64,000 bases of DNA from UBA668 sp040081465 (GCA_040081465.1 JBEBGL010000003.1:124001-188000), one strand, 5' to 3'. Positions 25,031 through 35,400 are shown, counted from the first letter of the stretch. Made by a program: numbers and translations. Notes: generated from the letters alone by a model not told the origin.

Positions 25031-26427
25031 TGCAGATCCTCCGGTGTCGCGAAGTGACCGGCAACCGCAGTGGCAGCCGCAACCAGTGGCGATACCAAGT
25101 GTGTGCGACCGCCACGGCCTTGGCGTCCTTCGAAGTTGCGGTTGCTCGTGCTAGCCGATCGTTCGCCGACGGTGAGCTTGTCGGGGTTCATCGCGAGGCA
25201 CATGCTGCATCCCGGCTCGCGCCAGTCGGCACCTGCAGCGCGGAACACGTCGTGCAAGCCCTCCGCCTCCGCTTGCTGCTTAACCGCGTGACTGCCTGGC
25301 ACGATCATCACGCGCGCCACCCTGACCTTGCGTCCCTTCATCACGGCCGCCGCGGCGCGCAGGTCTTCTATGCGACTGTTGGTGCACGAACCGATGAACA
25401 CGGTGTCGACCTTCACGTCGCGCATCGACATTCCCGCCTTCAGCCCCATGTACTCGAGTGCACGCGCGATCGTGTCTTTCGCGGTCGGGTCGCTGACGTC
25501 GTCGGGCGACGGAACCACGTCGTCGATCGACATCACCTGGCCGGGGTTGGTTCCCCAACTCACCTGCGGACGCAACGTAGCGGCGTCGATCAGCACGGTC
25601 TTGTCGAACACAGCGCCATCGTCGGTGACCAGTGTTCGCCAATCTGCGACGGCCGCGTCCCACTGAGCGCCGTGTGGCGCGTGAGTACGTCCGTTGAGGT
25701 ACTCGAACGTCGTGTCGTCGGGCGCTACCAATCCAGCCTTCGCGCCAGCCTCGATGCTCATGTTGCACAGCGTCATGCGTCCTTCCATCGAAAGCGCACG
25801 GATAGCCGAGCCGCGGTACTCAATGACGTATCCGATCCCACCGCCGGTACCGATCTTTCCGATGATCGCGAGGATGATGTCTTTCGCGGTGACGCCTGAC
25901 GGTGGAGTGCCGTCGACGGTGACGCTCATCCACTTCGGTCGCGACTGCGGAAGTGTCTGCGTCGCGAGCACGTGCTCGACTTCGCTTGTCCCGATGCCAA
26001 ACGCCAGTGCACCGAATGCGCCATGGGTCGCGGTGTGGCTGTCGCCGCACACGACCGTCATCCCTGGCAACGTGCGACCCTGTTCGGGAGCGATGACGTG
26101 CACGATTCCCTGACCGGGGTCGCCCATCGGAAAGTTCTGAATGCCGAACTGCGCAGTGTTCGTGCGTAATGCGTTCACTTGTTTCGCCGAGATGGGGTCC
26201 GCAATCGGTTGATCGATGTCCGCCGTCGGGACGTTGTGATCTTCTGTCGCGATCGTGAGGTCGGGGCGACGAACTGTGCGACCGCTGAGGCGGAGTCCGT
26301 CGAATGCTTGCGGGCTGGTGACCTCATGCACGAGATGAAGATCGATGTACAGCAGGTCGGGTTCGCCCGCGGCCGCATGTACGACATGTCGGTCCCACAC
26401 TTTTTCCGCCAACGTTTTAGGCTTCAT
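25027..26427 (-). CDS. leuC: 3-isopropylmalate dehydratase large subunit LeuC
   Basis: A 466-residue aconitase-family subunit that isomerises 2- to 3-isopropylmalate. Fe-S cluster cysteines are in VFIGSCTNSRIED and GCSMCLAMNPD; other signatures are VVCGDSHTATHGAFGALAFG and ATQTLPQSRPK. The frame is open upstream into the divergent regulator, but the ATG at 26427 (MKPKTLAEKVWDRHVV) is the family start. Only 34 bases separate it from the IclR regulator start, and that gap holds a palindromic operator. Confidence 0.97.
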   Translation of the reverse strand: MKPKTLAEKVWDRHVVHAAAGEPDLLYIDLHLVHEVTSPQAFDGLRLSGRTVRRPDLTIATEDHNVPTADIDQPIADPISAKQVNALRTNTAQFGIQNFPMGDPGQGIVHVIAPEQGRTLPGMTVVCGDSHTATHGAFGALAFGIGTSEVEHVLATQTLPQSRPKWMSVTVDGTPPSGVTAKDIILAIIGKIGTGGGIGYVIEYRGSAIRALSMEGRMTLCNMSIEAGAKAGLVAPDDTTFEYLNGRTHAPHGAQWDAAVADWRTLVTDDGAVFDKTVLIDAATLRPQVSWGTNPGQVMSIDDVVPSPDDVSDPTAKDTIARALEYMGLKAGMSMRDVKVDTVFIGSCTNSRIEDLRAAAAVMKGRKVRVARVMIVPGSHAVKQQAEAEGLHDVFRAAGADWREPGCSMCLAMNPDKLTVGERSASTSNRNFEGRQGRGGRTHLVSPLVAAATAVAGHFATPEDLQ

Positions 26428-26443
26428 GTCCAATCCCACATTC

Positions 26444-26459
26444 TGAGATACGATTCTCA
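26444..26459. promoter_or_regulatory. Operator palindrome between leuCD and the IclR regulator
   Basis: TGAGA and TCTCA flank a six-base spacer (TACGAT), a symmetric site in the 34-base divergent gap. IclR-type regulators of the actinobacterial LtbR/NdgR group bind between themselves and leuCD, so this is the likely binding site, overlapping both promoters and only two bases before the regulator ATG. Confidence 0.65.
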
Positions 26460-26461
26460 AT

Positions 26462-27112
26462 ATGAAAAGTCTAAGCGGCGTTGGTGTGATTGACAAGACA
26501 GCGGCGATTTTGAACGCGCTGGCCGATGGGCCTCTTGACCTCGCTGAGTTGCAGGACGCCACCGACTTGCCACGCGCGACCGCGCATCGTCTGACGGTTG
26601 CACTCGAGACGCATCAACTGGTCCGCCGCGATTCCGCTGGTCGTTTCTGCCTCGGGTTTGAACTGATTCGCCTCGGGCACGCTGCCGCCGATTCGTTCCC
26701 TTTGGCGGAGTTAGCGACGCCGATTCTGATCAAGCTGCGCGACCGCACCGGTGAGGCGACGCAGTTGTATGTGCGTGAGGGTGATGCCCGTCGTTGTGTT
26801 GCATCGATTCAGTCGAGCCACGGTCTGCGCTGGATCGTCCCAGTCGGTGCGCTGCTGCCGCTCGACGTCGGGTCGGCCGGGCACGTGCTTGCCGACAACG
26901 GTCCGCGGCTCGCGCAAAGCGTCGAGGAACGCGAGCCGGGCGTCGCATCGGTCAGCGCCGCTGTCACGGACAGAACTGGACGAGTCGTCGCGGCGGTGAG
27001 CGTCAGTGGACCTGTCGAACGATTGACGCGTTCACCGAGCCGTCGCTTCGGCACACACGCGAAAGCAGCCGCCACCGAAGTGACGGCTGCTTTAGCGGGG
27101 GGAACTACTTAG
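26462..27112 (+). CDS. IclR-family regulator (LtbR/NdgR-like) of leuCD
   Basis: A 216-residue regulator: an N-terminal winged helix-turn-helix (AAILNALADGPLDLAELQDA, then TDLPRATAHRLTVALETH) followed by an IclR effector domain containing ATQLYVREGDARRCVASIQS and GSAGHVLAD. Divergent placement next to leuC with a shared operator is the classic arrangement of LtbR (Corynebacterium) and NdgR (Streptomyces), which repress or tune leucine genes. It is slightly shorter than usual (about 235 residues). The transcript may start at or very near the ATG because the operator lies only two bases away. Confidence 0.9.
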   Translation: MKSLSGVGVIDKTAAILNALADGPLDLAELQDATDLPRATAHRLTVALETHQLVRRDSAGRFCLGFELIRLGHAAADSFPLAELATPILIKLRDRTGEATQLYVREGDARRCVASIQSSHGLRWIVPVGALLPLDVGSAGHVLADNGPRLAQSVEEREPGVASVSAAVTDRTGRVVAAVSVSGPVERLTRSPSRRFGTHAKAAATEVTAALAGGTT

Positions 27113-27118
27113 TCAGGG

Positions 27119-28015
27119 TCAGCCAGCAGCTAACTCGGCAGCGAGTGACTCAACCGCGGCGGCGAGAGCGATGTCGAGCATCCCGAGCGGGTCGGCTTCT
27201 GTGGCGCCTTCGGCTTCGTTGTGCGCAATGATGCGAACCATGGCTCGACCGACTTGTACCCACACGAAGTGGCTCAACTGCGGCGGATCGAGAGGAGTGT
27301 TCACGCCAAACGAAGTCTGCTGATCACCGTATTGCATCGGCGGTGCGAAGTCGACCGCAACTGCCGTGACGTCGAAGCCAGTGCTGTAGGCCCCGACGGC
27401 GCACTTACCGTCATCGGCTGCGTATGCTTCGAACACCCTTGTCGCATCCTCGAGCGTCGGGAAGATGACGACGGTTTGGACCAGCGCCTGGCCTTGGTCA
27501 TTGGCGAACCGTCTTCCAGTGGACGGGGCGATATCGAGCAGATCGCCGTGGGCCGCGAGAACTTCGGCGCACTCAGGTACGTCCGCCTGCAGGTTCTTCT
27601 CACCGGCGAGGTCGGCGGAGGTTGCGACCAACCTAAAGGACGAACCGAGATCGTCCTCGGTCAGCAGCGCCGCGTCGGCGATCAACGAGTCTGATCGCGT
27701 GGGCGCAGCGTCCGTCGTGGTCGGGTCGGTTGCCGGTACCGACTCATTCTTGTTGTCGTCCTGGCTGACGACGACAGCGGTCACGCCGACGGCGACGATC
27801 ACTGCGGCGGCGATGCCGAGCAGTGTTCGCCCACGTGTGAGCTTTGGGTTGTTGGGGGTATCAGTCAACGGAATCTCCTGTGCTGTTTGGGGGGTGGGTG
27901 TTGCAATGGGCGCGACGAGATCAGCGAGCAGTTGTGCGCGCAGGGTGTCGCGGAACTCGCGAGACGGCGCGTCTTGAACTTGCTCGAAGGCGGCACGAAC
28001 CGGATGTTGTTTCAT
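27119..28015 (-). CDS. Membrane-anchored sensor-like protein, partner of the ECF sigma factor
   Basis: A 298-residue protein with a cytoplasmic N-terminus of about 60 residues, one transmembrane helix (GIAAAVIVAVGVTAVVV), a Thr/Asp/Pro-rich linker and an extracytoplasmic domain of about 190 residues (ECAEVLAAHGDLLDIAPS, VVIFPTLEDATRVFEAY) that recalls PknH/LppX-type sensor domains. Its ATG overlaps the stop of the ECF sigma gene by four bases. This layout suggests an anti-sigma or co-sensor role, although no zinc-binding anti-sigma motif is present. Function is inference. Confidence 0.75.
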   Translation of the reverse strand: MKQHPVRAAFEQVQDAPSREFRDTLRAQLLADLVAPIATPTPQTAQEIPLTDTPNNPKLTRGRTLLGIAAAVIVAVGVTAVVVSQDDNKNESVPATDPTTTDAAPTRSDSLIADAALLTEDDLGSSFRLVATSADLAGEKNLQADVPECAEVLAAHGDLLDIAPSTGRRFANDQGQALVQTVVIFPTLEDATRVFEAYAADDGKCAVGAYSTGFDVTAVAVDFAPPMQYGDQQTSFGVNTPLDPPQLSHFVWVQVGRAMVRIIAHNEAEGATEADPLGMLDIALAAAVESLAAELAAG

Positions 28016-28551
28016 TGGTTTGTCTCCCGGTAACTGCGAGTAAGTGCTTGGCGCGCGCGAGCGAGCAGTGACTCTGTGGCGTGCACTGAACGACCGATCT
28101 CGCTGGCAACTTCTTCGACGGAGAACTCGTCCAGGTACCTCAGCACGAGTACAAGTCGGTGATCGGGTGCGAGTTCGCGCATCAGCTCGACGAGGTCGGC
28201 CGCATCGATTCCAGCAAACTCGTCGAGTTGTTCGTCGTCACGGCCGATGCCGCTTGACCAGGCCAACGACAGCCGTCGCTGCTCGCGGGCCGTGGTGCGG
28301 TAATGATCGATCAGCTTGTGCCTAGCGACGCCGATCACCCAGGCGAGCGTCTGCGCTCCGGCAGATCCGGCACGCACTGCATTGACTACCGATGCGTAGG
28401 TCTCTTGCGTCAGATCTTCGGCAAGCGCGCGATTGCCGAACACAGCCCGCGAGAGGTAGCGGTAGACCGCGTCGAAGGTTTCGTCGTAGAAGGCGGCGAA
28501 GGTTGCAGGTGAAGGCGAGGGTGTGCCGTCAAGAGGAGCCGCTGCTTGCAT
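28012..28551 (-). CDS. ECF-type RNA polymerase sigma factor
   Basis: A 179-residue sigma-70 family factor with region 2 (FDAVYRYLSRAVFGNRALAE, DLTQETYASVV, AWVIGVARHKLIDHYR) and region 4 (LVLVLRYLDEFSVEEVASEI, GRSVHATESLLARARQAL). It lacks regions 1.1 and 3, as ECF factors do. It is first in a two-gene unit, overlapping the membrane partner gene by four bases. The target promoters are unknown. Confidence 0.93.
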   Translation of the reverse strand: MQAAAPLDGTPSPSPATFAAFYDETFDAVYRYLSRAVFGNRALAEDLTQETYASVVNAVRAGSAGAQTLAWVIGVARHKLIDHYRTTAREQRRLSLAWSSGIGRDDEQLDEFAGIDAADLVELMRELAPDHRLVLVLRYLDEFSVEEVASEIGRSVHATESLLARARQALTRSYRETNQ

Positions 28552-28620
28552 ACCCCTTCTTCGTACTACGCCCGCCGAATCCGTCGCGCGGCCGCGAAAT
28601 TCCTTCGCCGCGTTTAGTAA

Positions 28621-28648
28621 ACGACCCTTAGTAGACGACCCTTAGTAG
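28621..28648. repeat. 14-bp tandem duplication at the stop of the FKBP lipoprotein gene
   Basis: ACGACCCTTAGTAG occurs twice (28621-28634, 28635-28648), preceded by a diverged third partial copy (TTTAGTAAACGACC). The copies lie over and just beyond the gene's stop codon, so the duplication repeats the last Val-Tyr-stop codons out into the flank. Confidence 0.85.
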
Positions 28649-29523
28649 ACGGCGACTAGGTCGATGAGGACTACGACGTCAACCTCAGGCGGCAAGCCGA
28701 AGTCGGCGCTACCTTGTCCGTCAAACATCAGGATGTAGGGAATCTGCGATTGGCGTCGGCCGCCGACGCGCATGTCCTTCACCGCGGCTAGCAACCCCGG
28801 GTACACCTGCGTCTGCGCGCTGTACAAGAACGTCAGCGGCGGTCCACCCCAATCCGACGCCAACACCTCGCCAGTGTCGGCGCGATACGTGATGATCTGA
28901 ATCGCCACGTTCTGTCCGTCCTGAGGGCTCGGCCCTTCGCCAACGATTAGGTCGGTTGACTGCAGCACTGGGACGTTGCTCGCGGGATTCAACGTGATCT
29001 GCGGCTCGTCCTCAACGCTCGTGGTCGGAAGCACGACGACGACGTCGACGATGAACGAAAGCGCGTCGCCTGCCTGAATGAGACCGGCACCACCGTTGGG
29101 TGGGTTGTCGCCGTACGCGAGCTCCGTAGGAATATCGAGTTGCCGCCGCGTGCCTTGCTGCGCGCCGACAAGTCCCTGCTCCCAGCCGAGGATCACGCGA
29201 CCAGCCCCGATCAGGAACTCGAGCGGAGTCGAGTCGTAGCTGTTCTCGAACTCTTCCCCGGTTTCGGTGACGGCACCGACGTAATGCACGACGACGCCGT
29301 CGCCGACGCGGGCAGCCGGACCACTTCCGGTAACTAGGTCGGTCACGACTAGTTCCGTTGGCACCTCTGTCGGAACCGAGATGGTCGGCTTGACGAGAGC
29401 GGTTGTGCTGGTGACATCCTCGGTCGAGACCGAGCCGTCGGAGTCGTTGGATGCGTCGTCGCAGGCCACGAGGGCGAGCGATACGACGACAGACAGTGTG
29501 ACGAGAGATCGCGTGGAGCGCAT
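28642..29523 (-). CDS. FKBP-type peptidyl-prolyl isomerase lipoprotein (two domains)
   Basis: A 293-residue exported lipoprotein: signal peptide with lipobox LVAC (Cys about residue 20), a Ser/Thr/Asp-rich linker, an FKBP domain (VGDGVVVHYVGAVTETGEEF, GWEQGLVGAQQGTRRQLDIP, GLIQAGDALSFIVDV), and a second, more diverged FKBP-like domain (GQNVAIQIITYRADTGEVLA, VKDMRVGGRRQSQIP). It should help folding of secreted proteins. The ATG at 29523 is chosen because it gives the signal peptide; the longer frame is a shadow of the upstream gene. Confidence 0.92.
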   Translation of the reverse strand: MRSTRSLVTLSVVVSLALVACDDASNDSDGSVSTEDVTSTTALVKPTISVPTEVPTELVVTDLVTGSGPAARVGDGVVVHYVGAVTETGEEFENSYDSTPLEFLIGAGRVILGWEQGLVGAQQGTRRQLDIPTELAYGDNPPNGGAGLIQAGDALSFIVDVVVVLPTTSVEDEPQITLNPASNVPVLQSTDLIVGEGPSPQDGQNVAIQIITYRADTGEVLASDWGGPPLTFLYSAQTQVYPGLLAAVKDMRVGGRRQSQIPYILMFDGQGSADFGLPPEVDVVVLIDLVAVY

Positions 29524-29548
29524 TCGTTCGACGCTACCGCCAGTCGAC

Positions 29549-31012
29549 TCACTGTCCTTCGCGGCCCTGATTACTGGCGCGGAGCCAGTCCCGTTCCGCT
29601 TCGGCCAGCGGTGTACTTGGTGGACCGTCCACGAATGGCCACAACTCCTCTGCGATCCTGCGGTAGTTGCCGGTTGCCTGCAACTCGCCCAAGATCGCGT
29701 AGAGGCCCAGGTTGATGCGCTGGATGAAGACGAATGCTTTCGGCACGGTCGCGTATTGCGCAATCGGACTGCTGCGGTCGAACGTGTGGCGCACGATGCG
29801 GCTCGCGTACTCCCCTGACCACGTGACGGGCTTGTCTTCGCGCACGCTCTCGTAGAACTGACTGAAGTATTCGCCAACCTCCGCGTCGGATGATGGGCAA
29901 CCCGCGCGCAACATTCCTGCCGCTTCGACGACGCGCCGAAACTCGGCTGCGTCGTGCTCGTAAGCGGCGGCCTTCACCATGGCAATGAACGTCGACATCT
30001 CGTCGTCGTTGAAGTGCTTCACCAATCCGAAGTCGAGAAACGTGACTTTGCCGTCGTCGTGAAACAAGTAGTTGCCCGGGTGCGGGTCGCCGTTGAAGGC
30101 ATGCATGCCGTACAAACTGCGAAACACGAATCGGAAGATTGTCTCGCCGGCTTGGTTCCTGCGATCCTGCGACCACTGCAGCATCTCTTGCCACGTGTGC
30201 CCGTCGACCAGATCGCTGGTGATGACGTGTTTGCTGCTGAACGCCGGTGACACGTCGGGGACGTGGATGAATGGATGGCCACGATAGAAGTCGGCGAACA
30301 ATTGCTGATTGCGCGCTTCTTGTTCGTAGTCGAGTTCCTCGATCAGTCGCTCCTTGACTTCGGCGACCATTTCGTCTGCGTTCAAACCACCGAACCCTTG
30401 CTGCAACAACATGCCCAACAGGTCGGCGTTCTGAAGGTCGGCCGCGACAGCGTCGCCGACGCCCGGGTACTGAACCTTGACGGCCACGGCACGTTCGCGT
30501 CCGGTAACCGGGTCGATGACGACTGCGCGATGCACCTGGCCGATGCTCGCTGCCGCGATCGGCTTCGGATCCCATTCCAGGAACAACTTCTCGGGTGGTG
30601 CGCCGAGGTCTTCTTCGATGACCTGCGCGGCGAGTTCGGCACTCATCGGAGGCGCGTTCGATTGCAGCTCGGCGAGCGCGGCGCGCAACGGCGCGGGCAA
30701 CGCCTCGTCGACGTAGCTGGCCATCTGGCCCAACTTCATCAGAGCGCCCTTCATTTGCCCCAGCCGATCGGCGACGGCTGCCGCCGTGTGCAACTCGCGC
30801 GCGCTGTCGAGTTCGATGCGTCGCTCGGCTGACGCGAAGAGCTTGCGGGCAGCGGTACTGGCGTAGACGGCGCCGACATTCGCGCCAAGCTTGAACAGGT
30901 CGGTGTTGCGCTGAGTGCGACTCGTGCGCAGTGCAGTTGACACGCGACCTCGCATCGCCACAGCAACGATGCCAACGCCGAGCGCGGGGAGCAACAACTT
31001 CCGTAACTTCAC
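29549..31012 (-). CDS. ABC1/UbiB-family atypical kinase-like protein
   Basis: A 487-residue protein of the ABC1/ADCK/UbiB family. Seen motifs are KxGQ (LMKLGQMASYVDEALP), the Ala-rich loop AASIGQVHRA, the lysine AVAVKVQYPG, EELDYEQEARNQ, the catalytic loop NGDPHPGNYLF and DFG (TFLDFGLVKHF). It has a hydrophobic N-terminus (LLLPALGVGIVAVAM). The GTG at 31012 overlaps the stop of the alpha/beta hydrolase gene by four bases; earlier starts would run through it. Family members support lipid or quinone metabolism; the actinobacterial substrate is unknown. Confidence 0.92.
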   Translation of the reverse strand: MKLRKLLLPALGVGIVAVAMRGRVSTALRTSRTQRNTDLFKLGANVGAVYASTAARKLFASAERRIELDSARELHTAAAVADRLGQMKGALMKLGQMASYVDEALPAPLRAALAELQSNAPPMSAELAAQVIEEDLGAPPEKLFLEWDPKPIAAASIGQVHRAVVIDPVTGRERAVAVKVQYPGVGDAVAADLQNADLLGMLLQQGFGGLNADEMVAEVKERLIEELDYEQEARNQQLFADFYRGHPFIHVPDVSPAFSSKHVITSDLVDGHTWQEMLQWSQDRRNQAGETIFRFVFRSLYGMHAFNGDPHPGNYLFHDDGKVTFLDFGLVKHFNDDEMSTFIAMVKAAAYEHDAAEFRRVVEAAGMLRAGCPSSDAEVGEYFSQFYESVREDKPVTWSGEYASRIVRHTFDRSSPIAQYATVPKAFVFIQRINLGLYAILGELQATGNYRRIAEELWPFVDGPPSTPLAEAERDWLRASNQGREGQ

Positions 31013-31878
31013 GTCGACGCCGTCGATCGATCCACGACGGATGAGACGGCGCGCAAGAGCGTCGGTACAAAGCGATCGGCGTTGGCTACCACTGCATCGT
31101 GATCGCCATCGATTCTGTACGCCTCTGCGCTTTCGATCGCTTCGAACAGTCGGACCTGTCGCCGTAGTGGCACAACCCGATCGCGCATTGTGATCAGAAC
31201 CGACGTGGGGACATCGATCTCGGCCATCCACTCGCGCGAGTTGAACTTGCCGATCGCGCGGCCGGCTTCCAGCACCATGCGCCAATCGTGCAGCGACGCT
31301 TCTTGAATTGCCCACGGCTCCCAGGTGTCGCTTCGGCGCTGCAAGTAGAACTGCTCAGTCAACCATTGGCGAGTTTGTGCTGGCGTTCGACGGGCAAGAG
31401 CCGCGAGGCCGGCAAGCCCGATGAACCCAAGACGTTCGTTACGCGAAGTTAGGAAGTGCGACGCCGTCGCGCACAGCACCAAACCGCGCACCCGATCGCG
31501 ATGACGTTGCCACACGAGCTGCGCAATTGGACCACCCATCGAGTAACCGATCGGGATGACCTGATCGATGCCGAGCACATCGCAGACCGCCATCGCGTCG
31601 TCGGCGCAATCCTCGAGACGGAACTGCGCCTTCGAGCGAATTCCACGACCATGCCCGCGGTGATCAAGCGCAACAACTCGGAAGTGCTGTGCCAGTGGTC
31701 GATAGCACGTGAACCAGTTCAAGTCGGCACTTGCCGTCCAGCCATGCAGAAGCAAAACGGTTGGCGCGTTGGTTGGGCCTGCAAGGCGGCGCACGAACGT
31801 GGTGCCGCGCCCAGGCAACTCCATCGCAGCACCCGGAGGAAGGCTGGGACCTGAAGGGGCATTAACTTTGATACTCAC
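31009..31878 (-). CDS. Alpha/beta hydrolase
   Basis: A 289-residue hydrolase. The oxyanion region is LLLHGWTASADLNW, the nucleophile elbow GYSMGG, and the catalytic histidine sits in IDGDHDAVV. The start is GTG. It is followed, with a four-base overlap, by the ABC1-kinase gene and preceded by greA 21 bases away on the same strand. An esterase or lipase-type activity is likely, but the substrate cannot be told from sequence. Confidence 0.9.
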   Translation of the reverse strand: MSIKVNAPSGPSLPPGAAMELPGRGTTFVRRLAGPTNAPTVLLLHGWTASADLNWFTCYRPLAQHFRVVALDHRGHGRGIRSKAQFRLEDCADDAMAVCDVLGIDQVIPIGYSMGGPIAQLVWQRHRDRVRGLVLCATASHFLTSRNERLGFIGLAGLAALARRTPAQTRQWLTEQFYLQRRSDTWEPWAIQEASLHDWRMVLEAGRAIGKFNSREWMAEIDVPTSVLITMRDRVVPLRRQVRLFEAIESAEAYRIDGDHDAVVANADRFVPTLLRAVSSVVDRSTAST

Positions 31879-31899
31879 GCGGCACCCTCACCCAGCGCG

Positions 31900-32379
31900 T
31901 CAGCCAACGACCGGCGCAACCTTCAGCACTTGTACGCGCAGCACGCCGGTAGGTGCTTGATACTCAACCCAATGCCCTTCGGCGGCACCAAGTAGCGCGG
32001 CGCCGAGAGGTGACTGCGGGCTCATCACATCGAGGCTGCCCGTCTTCTCTTCCATGTGACCGATCAAGTAGGTCTCGCCCATGTCGGGCGCATCGCCCTC
32101 GTACATGATCGTGACTATTGACCCGGTGCTGACGGTGCCATCGGTGGCGGTCTCGATTATCTCGGCCGACTCGATCAGGAACTCGAGTTGGCGGATGCGG
32201 CCCTCCATGTGGCCCTGCTCGTCCTTAGCTGCGTGGTAGTCGCCGTTCTCGCTGAGATCGCCGAGCAGGCGCGCAGTTTCGATCTTTTGCGCCACGGTGA
32301 TGCGCCCGCGCGTGCTGAGGTCGTAGTGCTCGGCTTGCAAACGCTCGAAAGCCGACCGGGACAACTGCGTACTGGCCAT
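31900..32379 (-). CDS. greA: Transcription elongation factor GreA
   Basis: A 159-residue GreA/GreB factor that rescues backtracked RNA polymerase by stimulating transcript cleavage. The coiled coil has the acidic tip pattern LGDLSENGDYHAAKDEQGHM; the FKBP-like C-terminal domain contains MSPQSPLGAALLGAAEGHWV. The ATG at 32379 (MASTQLSRSAFERLQ) is the natural start. It diverges from putA with 60 bases between starts. Confidence 0.95.
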   Translation of the reverse strand: MASTQLSRSAFERLQAEHYDLSTRGRITVAQKIETARLLGDLSENGDYHAAKDEQGHMEGRIRQLEFLIESAEIIETATDGTVSTGSIVTIMYEGDAPDMGETYLIGHMEEKTGSLDVMSPQSPLGAALLGAAEGHWVEYQAPTGVLRVQVLKVAPVVG

Positions 32380-32439
32380 AAGGGCAGCAAGTCTACCGCT
32401 GATCTGGGCAGCCCCGTTTGGGTCACGTACCATCACCGC

Positions 32440-35400
32440 GTGCAGAGCGCCGAGCGATTACTGGCCGATTCTCTGGCCTCGATGTCTCGGCGAGAGCGGC
32501 GGCAGCAGGCGCGGCTCGCCGCGCTGGTAAGCGACCCGGCGTTGCGAGCGTTGACGTTCGCACTTACTGACGAAGTCCTGCGGTTTCGTGGCAACCGGCG
32601 GGCCGCTCGGCGGTTTCGCCGAATCGTTTCGGACGTGGGAGTGCCCAGATCGCTCGGGCCGCTCGATCGAACCGCGCTGCGCTTGGGGTTGGTTGCTTCG
32701 GGCCCGTTGCCGTGGCTGGTGATGCCGCTCATGCGTCGCCGCATCGTGCGCGAGAGCAACGGGGTAGTCCTGTCCGCCGACGACCCCGCGTTCAGCGACC
32801 ACGTCGCACGTCGTCGTCGGGATGGTTTTCGACTGAATGTAAACGTCCTGGGCGAGGCGATTCTTAGCGATGCCGAAGCCGACCAACGGTTGGCGATGGT
32901 TCGGGCGCGAATCGCGCGAACCGACGTTGACTACGTCTCGCTGAAGGTGTCGGCCGTGGTGGCAAACCTCGACGTCTTGGCATTCGATCACTCTGTCGGC
33001 AGGATCTGTGAGCGATTGCGAGTGTTGTACCGCGACGCCGAGTCCGCGATGCCGCGAGCGTTCGTGAACCTCGACATGGAGGAGTACCGCGATCTGGCGC
33101 TGACGGTCGAAGCGCTTACCACCGTTCTTGATGAAGAGGAATTCGTTCAGGTTGACGCCGGTGTTGTGTTGCAGGCGTATCTGCCCGACTCGCACGCTGC
33201 GTGCGCGCAGTTATGTCGTTGGGCAGTCGCGCGTCGTGCGCGTGGCGGTGGAGAGTTGAAGATCCGCATTGTGAAGGGTGCCAACCTCGCGATGGAGCGC
33301 GTGGAAGCCGAACTGCACGGCTGGCCGCAAGCGCCGTACATGACGAAGTTGGAGGTCGACGCCAGTTTCAAACGGTTGGTCGAGGCTGCACTCGACCCGT
33401 TGTCGAGCCCAGCGATCCGAGTCGGCTTCGCGAGTCACAACTTGTTCGACCTTGGGTGGGCGCTTTCGTTTGCGCCCGAGCAAAGTGAGCGCGTTGACAT
33501 CGAGATGTTGGAGGGGATGGCGCCAGCGCAGTCGCGTGCGGTGCGGAAGGCCGCGGGTGAATTGCTGCTGTATGCGCCGGTCGTGCGCAACGAGGACTTG
33601 GCGGCGAGTATCGCCTATCTGACTCGCCGCCTCGACGAGAACACGTCACCGGACAACTTCTTGCGCGCGCTGTTCACCTTGCGTCCCGGGTCAGCCGAAT
33701 GGCTTGATCAACGCGAACGGTTCGAGACCGCGATGGCGATGAAGGACTCGGTCAGCACGGAGAGTCGCCGCACTCAGGATCGAACGCAGCCGGTCAGCCT
33801 TGGAGTTGCGGCGTTTGAGAACTGCGCCGACACCGATTGGACTCAGCACGTAAACCGTCGGTGGGTCGAGCGCGAGCTGGCCGTGTGGACGCCACAGCCG
33901 TTTCCGAGAGTCGAGACGTCGCTCGAGATCGAAGAAGCGGTGGCGACCGCGGTTCGCTCGGCAACTGAATGGGCCAAGGTTTCGTTCGCCGACCGTCGAC
34001 GGTTGCTCGCCGACGTCGCCGACGAAATGGAGCGCAGCCGCGGGCGCACGCTGGCATTGATGGCGCACACCGCCTGCAAGACGATTCAGGAAGGTGACGC
34101 GGAGGTTTCAGAGGCGATCGACTTCGCCCGCTACTACGGCTGGTGCACGAACGCGATGGAAGCGCGAGCCGCACGTGGTCGCGACTTTCGACCGCTTGGC
34201 GTTGTGGTGGTCGCGGCGCCTTGGAACTTCCCGTTCGCGATTCCGGCGGGCGGCGTTCTGGCTGCGCTTGCGGCAGGCAACGCCGTGATCTTGAAGCCGG
34301 CGCCGGAAGTGGTTGAGGTCGCTTACGAGTTGGCGAGCCAGTTGTGGCGCGCCGGAGTCCCACGCGAGTTGGTGCAGTTCATTGCATGCCCAGACAACGA
34401 CGTCGGGCGCGCGCTGATCACGCACGACGATGTCGACACGGTCATCCTCACTGGCGCGCTGGAAACGGCGCAGATGTTTCGATCGTGGAAGCCCTCGATC
34501 CGAATTCTCGGCGAGACCAGCGGCAAGAACGCGCTCGTCATCACAGCCGCCGCCGATGAAGACGCCGCGATTCGTGATCTGGTGAAGTCGGCGTTTGGTC
34601 ACGCGGGGCAGAAGTGTTCCGCCGCGAGCCTGGCCATCATCGAGGCGTCGGTCTACGACGATCCGTTGTTCCAGAACCGGTTAGCCGAAGCCGTGCTGAG
34701 CGTGCGAGTCGGTGCCGCTGCGGACTTGTCGACGATGACGGGTCCACTAATCAGTGCGCCATCCCCAAAGCTGCTGCGCGCGTTGACGACTTTGGAACCG
34801 GGGGAGACGTGGTTGGTCGAGCCCCGTCTGCTCGATGAGCGCGCCCACATTTGGTCGCCGGGTGTGCGCGCTGGCGTGAGCGAGGGTTCGTGGTTCCATG
34901 TCACCGAGTGCTTCGGCCCGGTGCTCGGTCTGATGCGTGCTCGCGACCTCGACCATGCAATCGCACTGCAGAACGCGACCGCATTCGGATTGACCGGTGG
35001 CATTCACTCGCTCGACGATCAAGAAGTCACGCACTGGCTCGATCGAGTGGAGGTCGGCAACGCGTACATCAACCGCCACATCACTGGCGCAGTTGTCCAG
35101 CGGCAACCGTTTGGCGGATGGAAGCAGTCGTCGGTCGGTTGCGGTCCGAAGGCTGGTGGCCCGTTCTACGTCGAGGCTTTCGGACGCTGGTTCGGCGGCA
35201 GCGACGGGGAGGCCGAGTTTCAGCGAGTGTGGGGCGAGTACTTCGCGGTCGACCACGACCCGTCAGGTCTTGCGTGTGAGCGCAACTTCCTGCGTTACCG
35301 ACCACTGCCGAGCGTCGGCCTTTACGTCGCTGACGATGCCGACCCCGCCGCGGTAGAGATCGCCGTAATGGCCGCGCGTGTCGCGGGCGTGACCGCAACC

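Noticed and set aside
32188..32439. N-terminal extension of PutA
   Set aside because: It is antisense to greA and reads as shadow sequence; the family N-terminus begins at the GTG at 32440.
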